A DNA stretch of 62,321 nucleotides from Bacillota bacterium (GTDB lineage Bacteria; Bacillota; Clostridia; Lachnospirales; Lachnospiraceae), in contig JAEXGM010000264.1 in NCBI GenBank assembly GCA_023450835.1, forward strand, positions 1 through 62,321. The letters are read 5' to 3'. Under the pieces are notes generated by a model, which saw only the letters and a list, made by a program, of their open reading frames with translations, was not told where the DNA came from and did not search any database. A program made the translations under genes and the position numbers. This document shows positions 25,641 to 34,931 of this stretch, one piece after another (positions within the stretch are counted from its first letter, which is position 1; each line of letters begins with the position of its first letter).

Positions 25641-27977
25641 ATGAAATTTACAGACGGATTTTGGTTGAAACGAAAGGGAGTCACTGTTTATTCCCCTGCT
25701 GAAGTAAGAGACTATGTTATCAATGAGAAATCAGTTATACTATATGCTCCTGTGGTAAAAATTACTCACCGGGGACAGACCCTGCAAGGGCCTTTACTTA
25801 CTTTGGAGATCAGTTCTCCCGGCAGTGATATCATTAAGGTAAAGTCCCAGCACTATATAGCAAAGCTTCCCGTAGTTCCGGCATTTGAATTAAACACAGA
25901 CGATGCATTTGTTCCCGAAATCGAAGATAAAGAAGATAAAATCACTTTAAAAAGCGGAAATACTTCCGTAATCATTGCAAAAAAAGACTTTTCTCTAAGT
26001 TTTTATTATGGAGACAAGCTTCTCACCAAGAGCGGAAATGGACAGATGGGTTATATCACCACAGATGACGGTCCTCACTACCGTGAACAGCTTGACCTGG
26101 CCGTAGGAGAGTGTGTATACGGACTTGGTGAACGTTTTTCCGCATTTGTTAAAAACGGACAAAGTGTTGATATCTGGAATGAAGACGGAGGTACCTCTTC
26201 TGAACAGTCCTATAAAAATATTCCCTTCTACGTTACAAACAGAGGATATGGCATCTATGTAAACCATCCGGAGAAAGTATCCTTTGAAGTAGCTTCTGAG
26301 GCAGTATCAAGAGTACAGTTTAGTGTTCCGGGCGAGAAGTTAGAATATTTTGTAGTAGGCGGAAATGACTTAAAAGAAGTAATCAGCAATTACACTTCCT
26401 TAACCGGAAGACCTTCCCTGCCTCCCGCATGGTCCTTCGGCCTGTGGTTGACCACTTCTTTTACCACCAATTACGATGAAGCCACTGTTTCATCCTTTGT
26501 AGACGGAATGGCTGAAAGAGATATCCCCCTAAGAGTATTCCATTTTGACTGTTTCTGGATGAAGGAATATGAATGGTGTAATTTCGAATGGGACAACGAA
26601 GTATTCCCTGACCCTGTAAATATGATAAAGAGACTGAAACAAAAAGGTCTTAAAATATGTGTATGGATTAACTCCTATATTTCCCAGAAATCCAAGTTGT
26701 TTGATGAAGCTGCGGAAAAAGGATATCTCATTAAGCAGACAAACGGAGAAGCCTGGCAGTGGGATCTGTGGCAGCCAGGAATGGGAATTGTAGACTTTAC
26801 AAACCCCGATGCCTGCAAATGGTTTGCAAGCAAGCTTCATGCCCTTATTGACATGGGCGTGGACTGCTTTAAAACTGATTTTGGTGAAAGAATACCTGTG
26901 ACAAATGCAGTTTACAGTAATGGAGCAGATCCGGTTAAGATGCACAACTATTATACCTATCTCTATAATAAGGTTGTCTATGAGGTACTGGAGGAGAGAT
27001 TTGGTAAGAAAGAAGCAATTCTATTTGCCAGAAGCGCTACGGTAGGCTCTCAGAAATTCCCGGTACACTGGGGCGGAGATTGTGTATCCAAGTATGAATC
27101 CATGGGAGAAAGCCTTAGAGGAGGTCTGTCTCTTTGTATGTCAGGCTTTGGATTCTGGAGCCACGATATCAGCGGCTTTGAAAACACCGCTTCACCTGAC
27201 CTGTACAAGAGATGGTCCGCATTCGGCCTTCTTTCCACACACAGCAGACTTCATGGAAGCAGTTCCTACCGTGTGCCCTGGTTATTTGATGAAGAATCCG
27301 TTGATGTGGTTCGTTATTTCAGCAAGCTGAAATGCAGCTTAATGCCATACCTCTACAGCGTTGCCGCTGAGACTGCTAATACCGGCGTTCCGGCAATGAG
27401 ATCCATGATACTTGAATTTACAAAGGACAGAGCCTGCGATTATCTTGATACCCAATACATGTTAGGTGATTCCCTGCTTGTAGCTCCTGTATTCAGGCCC
27501 GATGGAACAGTTGATTATTACCTTCCCAGAGATAATAGCAAGGGAAGCGGCCTTTGGACTAATTTCTTATCCAATACACGTGTAGAAGGCGGAACCTGGC
27601 AGTATGAGACTCATGATTTCATGAGCCTGCCCCTTATGGTAAGGCCGAATTCCATTATAGCCCTTGGTAATAATGAGAATGTGCCTGATTATAATTATCT
27701 TGACGGCACCGCATTACATGTATTTGAGCTGTCTGATAAGGAAGCTGCAACCACTATTATTTATGATATGGATGGAGAGGCTAAAGGAACAGCAAAGGCT
27801 AGAAAAGAAGGAAATAAGATTACCATTTCTGTCAGCGGCCTTGAGAACTTCTCTGTAGTCATGAGAAATGTTAACAATATAGGAGAGTTGACAGGTGCAA
27901 CTCCGGAAGACAGCAAATTAGGAGTGAAACTTATACCTCAGACGAATAGCAGCGAAATAAGTTTTATTATTTTATAA
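25641..27977 (+). CDS. yicI: GH31 alpha-xylosidase (YicI type)
   Basis: Cytosolic enzyme releasing xylose from alpha-1,6-xylosides such as isoprimeverose from xyloglucan. 778 residues, against about 772 for YicI. Nucleophile D413 lies in DCFKTDFGERIP, a YicI-type signature, and acid/base D480 in VHWGGD. The N-terminal beta domain, barrel and two C-terminal beta domains follow the usual order. The start at 25641 has ACGGAGG 6 bases upstream; an in-frame ATG at 25608 lies within the leader. Its own promoter, but the position behind the importer suggests it acts on the imported oligosaccharide. An alpha-glucosidase activity cannot be fully excluded. Confidence 0.94.
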   Translation: MKFTDGFWLKRKGVTVYSPAEVRDYVINEKSVILYAPVVKITHRGQTLQGPLLTLEISSPGSDIIKVKSQHYIAKLPVVPAFELNTDDAFVPEIEDKEDKITLKSGNTSVIIAKKDFSLSFYYGDKLLTKSGNGQMGYITTDDGPHYREQLDLAVGECVYGLGERFSAFVKNGQSVDIWNEDGGTSSEQSYKNIPFYVTNRGYGIYVNHPEKVSFEVASEAVSRVQFSVPGEKLEYFVVGGNDLKEVISNYTSLTGRPSLPPAWSFGLWLTTSFTTNYDEATVSSFVDGMAERDIPLRVFHFDCFWMKEYEWCNFEWDNEVFPDPVNMIKRLKQKGLKICVWINSYISQKSKLFDEAAEKGYLIKQTNGEAWQWDLWQPGMGIVDFTNPDACKWFASKLHALIDMGVDCFKTDFGERIPVTNAVYSNGADPVKMHNYYTYLYNKVVYEVLEERFGKKEAILFARSATVGSQKFPVHWGGDCVSKYESMGESLRGGLSLCMSGFGFWSHDISGFENTASPDLYKRWSAFGLLSTHSRLHGSSSYRVPWLFDEESVDVVRYFSKLKCSLMPYLYSVAAETANTGVPAMRSMILEFTKDRACDYLDTQYMLGDSLLVAPVFRPDGTVDYYLPRDNSKGSGLWTNFLSNTRVEGGTWQYETHDFMSLPLMVRPNSIIALGNNENVPDYNYLDGTALHVFELSDKEAATTIIYDMDGEAKGTAKARKEGNKITISVSGLENFSVVMRNVNNIGELTGATPEDSKLGVKLIPQTNSSEISFIIL

Positions 27978-28014
27978 TACCTGCTTAATCTGTATATTCT
28001 TTAAATATCTAAGT

Positions 28015-28056
28015 AAAACAAGGGCAAAGCCAAAATTGGCTTCGCCCTTGTTTTTT
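28015..28056 (+). terminator. Terminator after the alpha-xylosidase gene
   Basis: A stem of about 15 bp with one A-C mismatch (AACAAGGGC and AAGCC arms), four- to six-base loop, then six Ts. The rest of the gap to 28265 holds only the putative promoter at 28186. Confidence 0.92.
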
Positions 28057-28185
28057 GTCAACAGATATGGTTTATGAAATTCTGTTTTCTTATAAAAATC
28101 TTTGCTGCATGTAAAAGTTACAGGCTAAAATAATCTTTTTATAAAACCATGGATTTTTCCAGAAAAAACAAGTATAATATAGTCC

Positions 28186-28214
28186 TTGTGACCTAACTTT
28201 ATCAGGTGTATTAT
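28186..28214 (+). promoter_or_regulatory. Putative promoter of the coiled-coil protein gene
   Basis: TTGTGA (28186-28191), 17-bp spacer, TATTAT (28209-28214). A second TATAAT-like box lies a few bases downstream. Confidence 0.45.
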
Positions 28215-28265
28215 ACAATATAATATAGAGTTATTATTGACAGCATACAGAAGGGAAAGACATTA

Positions 28266-31200
28266 ATGATTGTATCAAAACAGGAATTACAACGTTTATT
28301 AAAAGTAGAACAGGACTATGAAAGCAGTCTTTTTTTGATAGAGGAGCTAAGCAACAATTTCGATAAAAGTAAAGCACAGTTAGAAAGACGGGAACAGGAA
28401 ATAAAGCAGCTTCAGCAAAAAGTTGCATTCTTCCAGGGAGAAATATCAAAATATAATGAAATTACCACTGAAATAGAAGAATACGTAAAGGAAAGAGAGA
28501 ACCAGCTTACACATCTGAACAGCGATGTGACAGATTATAAAGCAAAATTATCATCAGCACTGATTGAAAAAGAAAGCCTGTCCGGTATTATAAATGAGCT
28601 GCAGATGGATATCAGCACTCTGAAAGAAACCCAGAAGCTGCGTGATGATGAATTAGAAGCCGGCAGAGAAGAATTAGAAATCAAAGATAATCAAATTAAT
28701 GAATACATAAAATTACTGGAAGAAGCTAAGCTTATCTTTTCAGAAAAAGAAAGTGAAATCGAAAGGCTGTCCAATGAGTCAAAGGAGTTCGAAACAGCAC
28801 TCGAAGCGAAAGCTGCCGTTCTAGAGAGTAAACTCAAACTTATACAGGAATTAGAAACAAATGCAGAAGCCAGAGAAGGTTCTTTGACCAGATTGCAGAC
28901 CCAATATGAGGAAATTCAGCAGGAATCCAACGAAACAAAGAAAAATTATGAATTGACATCTTTACAGTTGCAGGAGAAAGAATCCGAATTAGAAGCATCA
29001 AGAGAAGAAGCAGCTATTTTTAAAGAACAGCTAAATCATAAAGCGGAAGAATGTAATACGCTGACCGAGCAGATACAGTCCCTCGATACGCTGTTAAACA
29101 GCCAAAAAGAAGAGAATAGTAAGTTAACAGACACTTTACAGTCAAATACAAGGAAGATAGAAGATTTAGAATTAGAAAAAGCTCTCTGGGAAGAAGAGCA
29201 TATTTTTCTTCTAGGCAATTTAGAAGATGTAAAAACAAATAACCAGGAATTAGCCCATTCTTTACAGGAGCTTCTAACCAAATCAGAACAGGACAGGAAG
29301 GAACTGGAGGCCCTGCTAAGTGTTTCTGATAACGAGAAATCCAATCTGTCAGGACAGTTGGCAATTGCGGCTGTTAACTCCGAGGAGTTAAACTCTAGGA
29401 TTAAGGAACTGGAAGAACTTCTGGAATTATCGGAGGAAGAAAACCACACAGTTATCCAGCAATTGAATACAACAAAAGAAGAGCTTCAGAGACTCATGGA
29501 GGAAAAAGAAGAAATCTCAAAACAGACCGCACAGCAGATAGACTTATTAACAGAACAATTCCAATCCGAAAAATCCGGACAGCAATCAAAATATGAACAA
29601 GAAATATCCCGCACTCTGGAAAGCCTTAAAAAGCTTGAAGAGGAAATAGAGACTGTTAAAGCAATCTCCGCACAGGAATTGGAAGAATATAAGGAACTTG
29701 CAGAGCAGGAAAGAATCATTCATGAGGCACTTGCAGAGCAAAAACTAGATAATTTCAGGAAGCAGTCTGAACAGGAAAAAATAAAAATAAAATCCCAGGA
29801 TGAGCAAGAGCTTGGAGAATATATTAAGCAGGCAGAGCAGGAAAAAGCAAATATTGAAATCCTTGCGGCACAGAAGCTTGAAGATTACAAGAAATTAACG
29901 GAGCAAGAAAAAGCTGAAATCAAAGAATTGGCTGAACTGAACTTAGAAGAATACAAGAAGCAAGCCGAGCAGGAAAAAGCTGACATAGAAGCCCGTGCTG
30001 AGGTAAGATATGAAAACTATAAGAAGCAGACAGAACAAGAAAAAGCTGATATAGAAGAGCTTGCAGCACTAGAACTGGAAGAATATAAGAAACTTGTCAT
30101 TATTGAGCAGGAACAAATAATAGATAATGCAAGAAAAGAGAAAAAAATTCTGGAAAATCAGTTATCGGAATTTAATTATGAAAAAGAGCAACTCCAAGAG
30201 CAAATCAATTCCGCAGAAGACGAAATTAATGAAATCAATCAGAAGCTTAATCTGGTAAATGAGGAAAACAATACCCTCCGAAAAGAAAACAAAGACCTCA
30301 AAGAGCAAATTGACCTGGAAATAGAAGTACTTCGTAAAGAATTCGAAACCGAAAAGGCTGCACTACAGGCTCATTATGAAGAACAGTTCACTCGTCAAAA
30401 AGAATTAGCATTACAAGAAATAGATACCCAAAAACTGCTTGCTAATAAGGAGCTAGAGGAATTTAAGAGAATATCTGAACTTGAAAAAGATAGTTTAACC
30501 GCACAGACAGAACAGAAGTTGGAAGCATTAAAAGAACTGGCTGCCCATGAGCAGGAAGCAACACGCGAAAAGGCTGAATATGAGAATAACCTGTTAAAGG
30601 AACAGCTAACCAAACTAACCGGTGAAATGGAGCAATTAAATACCTATCTTCATGAGGCAGAAGAGAATAACGATGAAATTTCTCATAAATTAAAACTTGC
30701 AACTGAAGAGAAGCATGCCTTAGCAGACGAAAAGGAAGAACTTTCCTGTATAAAAGAAGAATCAGAATACCAGTTGAAGCAGCTGGAAGCTAAGCTTCTT
30801 GAAGCACTTTCTGAAAAAGAGCAGCTGCAGTATCAGATAGATAGTCTTCAAATTTCAGGAGAAGAACAATCGGAAGCAGTGCAGAAGCTTCAAGAATATG
30901 AATTATTAATAAAAGAAAAGGACGAGCATATAGAACAAAGGAAACAGCATGTTTATCGATTAGAGCAAAAACTGCATAAGCTTCATCTGGAAGACGAAAA
31001 GAAGGATGAAGAAATCAATGAAAAACTGGAACAGTTAGCACAAACATTAAAGGAAAATGAGATATTATCAGAAGAAACTAAGCAGTCTAAAGATTCCTAT
31101 GAGTTACTGAGTAGTCAGTTTAAGGAAGCAGAAGTTGAAAAGGAAAACTTATGGAATCAGCTCAAAGAGAAGGAAGATAAAATCAACCTTTTCACACATA

Positions 31201-31493
31201 CGTTGGAAGAACAGAAAGATAACTCATTTGAGCAATATAAGGCTCTGGCGAAGCAGAATGAAAAAATCGAAGAGCAGACAAAATCCATTCAGCAGTTAAT
31301 CGATAAAAACAAGGAACTCCAGGATAATTATGATACATTGTCTTCTACCTTTAAAGAGTTACAGGTAAAATCGGATAAACCGATGGAAACTACAGCTTTA
31401 AATGAGGCATTAAAGGAGAAAGACAAGCTTATCGATTCTTTGGAAACACAAATACTTGAATTGATGGTTGAGATTGAAAGTAAGAAAGAATAA
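28266..31493 (+). CDS. Large coiled-coil protein with 22-residue tandem repeats
   Basis: A 1075-residue, highly charged protein (Glu, Lys, Gln, Leu dominate) predicted to be coiled coil over nearly its whole length. There is no signal peptide, transmembrane segment or ATPase motif, so it is not an SMC protein. Residues about 472-625 are seven consecutive 22-residue repeats of the form LEEYKKQAEQEKADIEELAAQK-like units, and two more occur near 730-773. Twenty-two equals two 11-residue hendecads, a period that favours a right-handed or straight coil. GAAGGGAAAG precedes the ATG. A role as a cytoskeletal or scaffolding filament is possible, but I recognise no orthologue. It is flanked by terminators and is probably monocistronic. 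Confidence 0.85.
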   Translation: MIVSKQELQRLLKVEQDYESSLFLIEELSNNFDKSKAQLERREQEIKQLQQKVAFFQGEISKYNEITTEIEEYVKERENQLTHLNSDVTDYKAKLSSALIEKESLSGIINELQMDISTLKETQKLRDDELEAGREELEIKDNQINEYIKLLEEAKLIFSEKESEIERLSNESKEFETALEAKAAVLESKLKLIQELETNAEAREGSLTRLQTQYEEIQQESNETKKNYELTSLQLQEKESELEASREEAAIFKEQLNHKAEECNTLTEQIQSLDTLLNSQKEENSKLTDTLQSNTRKIEDLELEKALWEEEHIFLLGNLEDVKTNNQELAHSLQELLTKSEQDRKELEALLSVSDNEKSNLSGQLAIAAVNSEELNSRIKELEELLELSEEENHTVIQQLNTTKEELQRLMEEKEEISKQTAQQIDLLTEQFQSEKSGQQSKYEQEISRTLESLKKLEEEIETVKAISAQELEEYKELAEQERIIHEALAEQKLDNFRKQSEQEKIKIKSQDEQELGEYIKQAEQEKANIEILAAQKLEDYKKLTEQEKAEIKELAELNLEEYKKQAEQEKADIEARAEVRYENYKKQTEQEKADIEELAALELEEYKKLVIIEQEQIIDNARKEKKILENQLSEFNYEKEQLQEQINSAEDEINEINQKLNLVNEENNTLRKENKDLKEQIDLEIEVLRKEFETEKAALQAHYEEQFTRQKELALQEIDTQKLLANKELEEFKRISELEKDSLTAQTEQKLEALKELAAHEQEATREKAEYENNLLKEQLTKLTGEMEQLNTYLHEAEENNDEISHKLKLATEEKHALADEKEELSCIKEESEYQLKQLEAKLLEALSEKEQLQYQIDSLQISGEEQSEAVQKLQEYELLIKEKDEHIEQRKQHVYRLEQKLHKLHLEDEKKDEEINEKLEQLAQTLKENEILSEETKQSKDSYELLSSQFKEAEVEKENLWNQLKEKEDKINLFTHTLEEQKDNSFEQYKALAKQNEKIEEQTKSIQQLIDKNKELQDNYDTLSSTFKELQVKSDKPMETTALNEALKEKDKLIDSLETQILELMVEIESKKE

Positions 31494-31518
31494 AAATCAA
31501 TGCACTTATAACTTATAA

Positions 31519-31567
31519 ATAAGGAGTATGCCGGCAAATCTTTAAGCTCTGCCGGCATACTCCTTAT
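31519..31567. terminator. Bidirectional terminator between convergent genes
   Basis: An 18-bp perfect inverted repeat (31519-31536 with 31550-31567) with A/T tracts on both sides, ending the coiled-coil gene and glmS, which converge here. Confidence 0.9.
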
Positions 31568-31571
31568 AAAT

Positions 31572-33416
31572 TTATTCTACTGTTACGGATTTTGCAAGGT
31601 TTCTTGGCTGGTCTACGTTAAGTCCTCTATGAAGAGAGGTATAATAAGCTAACAGCTGTAATACCACCGCTGCCGGAAAGGGAGCATATTCATCCTTAAT
31701 CTTAGGAAGAACAATATGATAATCGTAAATAGAAGGTTCTACTTCCTGCCCCTCAATTGTAACTAATATGACAAAAGCATTCCTTGCTTTTACCTCTCGG
31801 ATATTGGAAATCATCTTAGAATATACCTTTTGCTGAGTTGCAAGCGCTACAACGGGAACTCCTTCTGTAACAAGAGAGAGGGTGCCATGTTTTAATTCAC
31901 CGGCGGCATAAGCTTCCGAATGAATATAGCTTATTTCCTTTAGTTTAATAGAGCCTTCACAGGAGAGGGCATAATCAAGTCCTCTGCCGATAAAGAAGAG
32001 GTCTTCCTTTTCTGTCACTTGTCTGCTGATTTCTTCAATTACCTTATCCTGTGATAACACTTCTTCCAATACTGATACCGCATGTAACAATTCCTGCATT
32101 TCTTCCATGCAAGCTTCTTTTTCGAGTCTTTCGGTTGCATAAGCGAATCGGAAAGCAAGAAGATAGAGACAGGATAGCTGTGCTGTATATGCCTTTGTGC
32201 TGGCAACGGCAATTTCAGGGCCGGCATGGGTGTAAAGTACGTAGTCACTTTCTCTGGCAATGGAGGAACCCTTTACATTGACGATGGAAAGAGTTGCGGC
32301 ACCACGTTCTTTTGATAACTTTAATGCAGCCAGGGTATCGGCAGTTTCTCCGGATTGAGATATTGTAATAACCAGTGTGCCCTTGTCAATGATAGGATCC
32401 TGATAACGGAATTCAGATGCAACTTCCACAGTGACAGGGATTCGAAGCAGCTTCTCTAACATCACTTTACCAATGAGTCCGGCGTGCATAGCAGTTCCGC
32501 AGGCAGTAATGATGATTCTTGTTATTCCCTCAAAAAGGGAGTCCGGAATATTATCCGCAGTAAAATCCGGAAGCTTATTCTGGATTCTTGGCAGGATTGT
32601 GTTTCGTAAGGAGTCCGGCTGTTCATGAATTTCCTTTAACATAAAATGCGGATATCCGCCTTTTTTAGCTGCGGTCATATCCCAGGTAACATGAAGCATT
32701 CTGGGGCATACGAGGTTACCGTCAAGGTCTGTCAGTGTAACTCTATCCTTTGCAAGAGTCACAATATGCATCTCCGGCACTACAAAATAATCTTTGGAAT
32801 AATCAATCAATGCAACCATATCAGATGCAATAATGGAACCTTCCTTGGTATGGCAGGCCACAAGCGGACTGCTGTTTCTCAAAGAATAGATTACCTCCGG
32901 CTGATCGGCAAAGAGTATACAAAATGCATAAGCGCCTTCAATTAATTCAACTGCCTGCTTAATGGCTTTTATCGCATCCCCTTCATACAGGCTGTCAAGG
33001 AGAAGAGCAGCGATTTCCGTATCCGTCTGGGATATGGGCGTTCTGCCTTCTTTTTTCAAGCGGAGTTCCAGTTCTCTGTAGTTTTCTATAATTCCGTTAT
33101 GGATTAAAGTGACCTTTCCGGCGCTATGAGGATGTGCGTTGGTATCTGTAACCCCTCCATGAGTTGCCCACCTGGTGTGCCCGATACCGCAGCTGCTTTC
33201 TGTCTGCCCTGTACCTTGTAAGGCAGCTGTATTTAGCGCTTCAACCTTCTCAGCGAGATTAGACACCTTTCCCGTAGTTTTGATGGTCTTAATGCTTCCC
33301 TGTTGATAAAATGCAATACCTGCGCTGTCATAACCTCTATATTCCAGAGCGGTAAGACCGTCAATCAGAACCTTCTTTGCCTCCGTATAACCTGTAAAGC
33401 CAATAATTCCACACAT
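31572..33416 (-). CDS. glmS: Glutamine-fructose-6-phosphate aminotransferase (isomerizing)
   Basis: First enzyme of UDP-GlcNAc synthesis for peptidoglycan: glutamine plus fructose 6-phosphate gives glucosamine 6-phosphate. 614 residues. The N-terminal Ntn glutaminase domain starts MCGIIGFTG, with Cys2 as nucleophile after Met removal. Two SIS sugar-isomerase domains follow (TISQSGETADT near 358; GRGLDYALSCEGSIKLKEIS near 482), and the C-terminus ends NLAKSVTVE as in the family. AAGGAGAA precedes the ATG. Expression is governed by a self-cleaving glmS ribozyme in the leader. Confidence 0.97.
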   Translation of the reverse strand: MCGIIGFTGYTEAKKVLIDGLTALEYRGYDSAGIAFYQQGSIKTIKTTGKVSNLAEKVEALNTAALQGTGQTESSCGIGHTRWATHGGVTDTNAHPHSAGKVTLIHNGIIENYRELELRLKKEGRTPISQTDTEIAALLLDSLYEGDAIKAIKQAVELIEGAYAFCILFADQPEVIYSLRNSSPLVACHTKEGSIIASDMVALIDYSKDYFVVPEMHIVTLAKDRVTLTDLDGNLVCPRMLHVTWDMTAAKKGGYPHFMLKEIHEQPDSLRNTILPRIQNKLPDFTADNIPDSLFEGITRIIITACGTAMHAGLIGKVMLEKLLRIPVTVEVASEFRYQDPIIDKGTLVITISQSGETADTLAALKLSKERGAATLSIVNVKGSSIARESDYVLYTHAGPEIAVASTKAYTAQLSCLYLLAFRFAYATERLEKEACMEEMQELLHAVSVLEEVLSQDKVIEEISRQVTEKEDLFFIGRGLDYALSCEGSIKLKEISYIHSEAYAAGELKHGTLSLVTEGVPVVALATQQKVYSKMISNIREVKARNAFVILVTIEGQEVEPSIYDYHIVLPKIKDEYAPFPAAVVLQLLAYYTSLHRGLNVDQPRNLAKSVTVE

Positions 33417-33544
33417 AATGATTCTCCTTTATTCTATTTTCAAAGTTCTAATTATGAATTCATGGAAGACTACAAAGGAAAGCCTAACGAATGGGCATAA
33501 ATATAGCCTTATGATAGACAGTTTTTAGCTTCCTAATTCAATTA

Positions 33545-33692
33545 TCTTGGTATTGCCGCTGTTGTCCTTCGATTACCCGAAGATTTTTCGACAATTCACA
33601 CAGCCAAGCCTATGAGAGAGCATCCGCCGAACATTTCGCTAACTCTCTACCTCGTTAACCTCTGTATTTCTCCCAAAGAGGTACATGGCGCT
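33545..33692 (-). ncRNA. glmS ribozyme (glucosamine-6-phosphate sensing)
   Basis: Read on the minus strand, the leader contains the conserved core AGCGCC (33687-33692), then AACGAGGTAGAGAG, then TTCGGCGGATGCTCTC, followed by the P3/P4 region closed by CTTGG/CCAAG and TTGTC/GACAA. These match the glmS ribozyme consensus. Cleavage is expected between A (33692) and G (33691). With GlcN6P bound, the mRNA is cut and degraded, so glmS is shut off when product is plentiful. About 125 bases separate the ribozyme from the glmS start. Confidence 0.95.
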
Positions 33693-33824
33693 AATTTAAA
33701 CATTTCTGTTTGGAGGACCTTGGGCGGTCCGACTAATGGTTACGATACAAAATTATTATATGCTTTTTGCTCCTTTCTGTGCATGAGAGGCGGGATATGT
33801 ATTCTCTCTGAAATTCACTTTAAC

Positions 33825-33853
33825 ATATTAACATTTCTAAAGGGGTAAGTCAA
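33825..33853 (-). promoter_or_regulatory. Sigma-A promoter of glmS
   Basis: On the minus strand TTGACT (33853-33848), 17-bp spacer, TAATAT (33830-33825). The transcript would begin near 33818, about 125 bases before the ribozyme cleavage site. Confidence 0.7.
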
Positions 33854-33908
33854 CTTTTAAGCTTTAGAATGTGAAAGAAAAAACAAAGATATTACTATTC
33901 ATAAAAAG

Positions 33909-34048
33909 AGCAGTTTGATATTACTGTAAACATTGTCTCAAAGATACATTGACATGATAGGTATTAACCGAACAGCTTTTGTACGATTAACACAATGGAT
34001 ACCTCATGATGCGCCTTAAAGCCAGTGTGAAAGTAAAATCAAACTGCT
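33909..34048. repeat. 140-bp palindromic intergenic element
   Basis: A 17-bp stem with one mismatch (33909-33925 with 34032-34048) encloses about 106 bases containing a second hairpin (CATGATAGGTAT near 33952 with ATACCTCATG near 34005). On the minus strand the outer stem is followed by TTTTTAT, so it could serve as a back-up terminator for degV. It shares no obvious motif with the long hairpin element at 25257 and 38180. Confidence 0.55.
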
Positions 34049-34052
34049 GTTA

Positions 34053-34078
34053 GAAAAAAACTTGCAACACTCGTTGCT
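34053..34078 (-). terminator. Terminator after degV
   Basis: On the minus strand a short GCAAC-GAGT-GTTGC hairpin is followed by AAG and seven Ts, beginning 9 bases after the degV stop. Confidence 0.6.
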
Positions 34079-34085
34079 TTCGTAT

Positions 34086-34931
34086 TTATTCGTTCTGAAA
34101 GAAGGCAAAACCACAGACTCCAGGACCGGCATGGGTACCGACAACAGAACCAATAGGGCTTTCAATATAGTCATTCAGATTTAGGGCATCCTTATAACTG
34201 CGTATAAAAGCGGCCATATTATCTTTTTTAGCAGAGTAACCAATACAGATTTCTTCCTGCCTGTCAATGCCCTTTCCCTGAGCTATCAATTCTTCAAGTT
34301 TAGTATAACCGCCGGCAAGGCCTCTGGCTCTGGCTGCTAAGTTTACCACTCCGTCCTTTATTTCTATGATTGGCTTAATATTTAACAATCCTCCGGCAAA
34401 GGCGCTCATTCCGGATAACCGTCCGCCTTTCTTAAGATATTCCAAACTTTCAAGAAGAGCATAAAGTCTTACTTTTGTCTTAGTATTTTCAAGCTGCTCT
34501 GCAATAACATCCGCAGATAATCCCTGATTCTTAAGTGCTATGGCTTTCCTTACAAGAAGTTGAAGTCCAAGAGTAACCGTCAAACTATCAATAATATGAA
34601 TATCTTCGTATTCTGCCATATCCTTTGCAATGACAGCACTTTGATAGGTACCGCTTAGCTTGGAGGAAATCGTAATAACGATAACCGCATCCTTGTTGGT
34701 CTTTGCTTCTTCAAAGTAAGGCATAAACTGCTCCGGTGCGGGCTGACTGGTAGTAGGCAGATTTTTGGATACCACCAGTTTTTCATAAAATTGCTCGTTG
34801 GTAATATCTACACCGTCAAAATATTCTTGTTCATCAAAAATTACGCGTAATGGCACAATCGTGATATCCATTTCTTTTGCCAATTCCATACTGATATCAG
34901 ATGTAGAATCTGTAATTATTTTTATACTCAT
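34086..34931 (-). CDS. DegV family fatty-acid-binding protein (FakB-like)
   Basis: A 281-residue DegV protein. These bind a fatty acid and, as FakB, present it to the FakA kinase for phosphorylation before entry into phospholipid synthesis. Family motifs: ITDSTSDIS at the N-terminus, TISSKLSGTYQSA near residues 86-98 for carboxylate binding, and the GGRLSGM loop near 169. It overlaps the upstream MarR-family gene by 4 bases, so they form one operon. No fakA is in the window. The MarR partner with a TTTGAA-type operator supports a lipid role (inference). Confidence 0.9.
   Translation of the reverse strand: MSIKIITDSTSDISMELAKEMDITIVPLRVIFDEQEYFDGVDITNEQFYEKLVVSKNLPTTSQPAPEQFMPYFEEAKTNKDAVIVITISSKLSGTYQSAVIAKDMAEYEDIHIIDSLTVTLGLQLLVRKAIALKNQGLSADVIAEQLENTKTKVRLYALLESLEYLKKGGRLSGMSAFAGGLLNIKPIIEIKDGVVNLAARARGLAGGYTKLEELIAQGKGIDRQEEICIGYSAKKDNMAAFIRSYKDALNLNDYIESPIGSVVGTHAGPGVCGFAFFQNE

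Noticed and set aside
29679..30140. Regular 66-bp DNA repeats suggesting a CRISPR or satellite array
   Set aside because: The period is exactly 22 codons in frame inside one coding sequence, and the units differ at third positions; it is a protein repeat.
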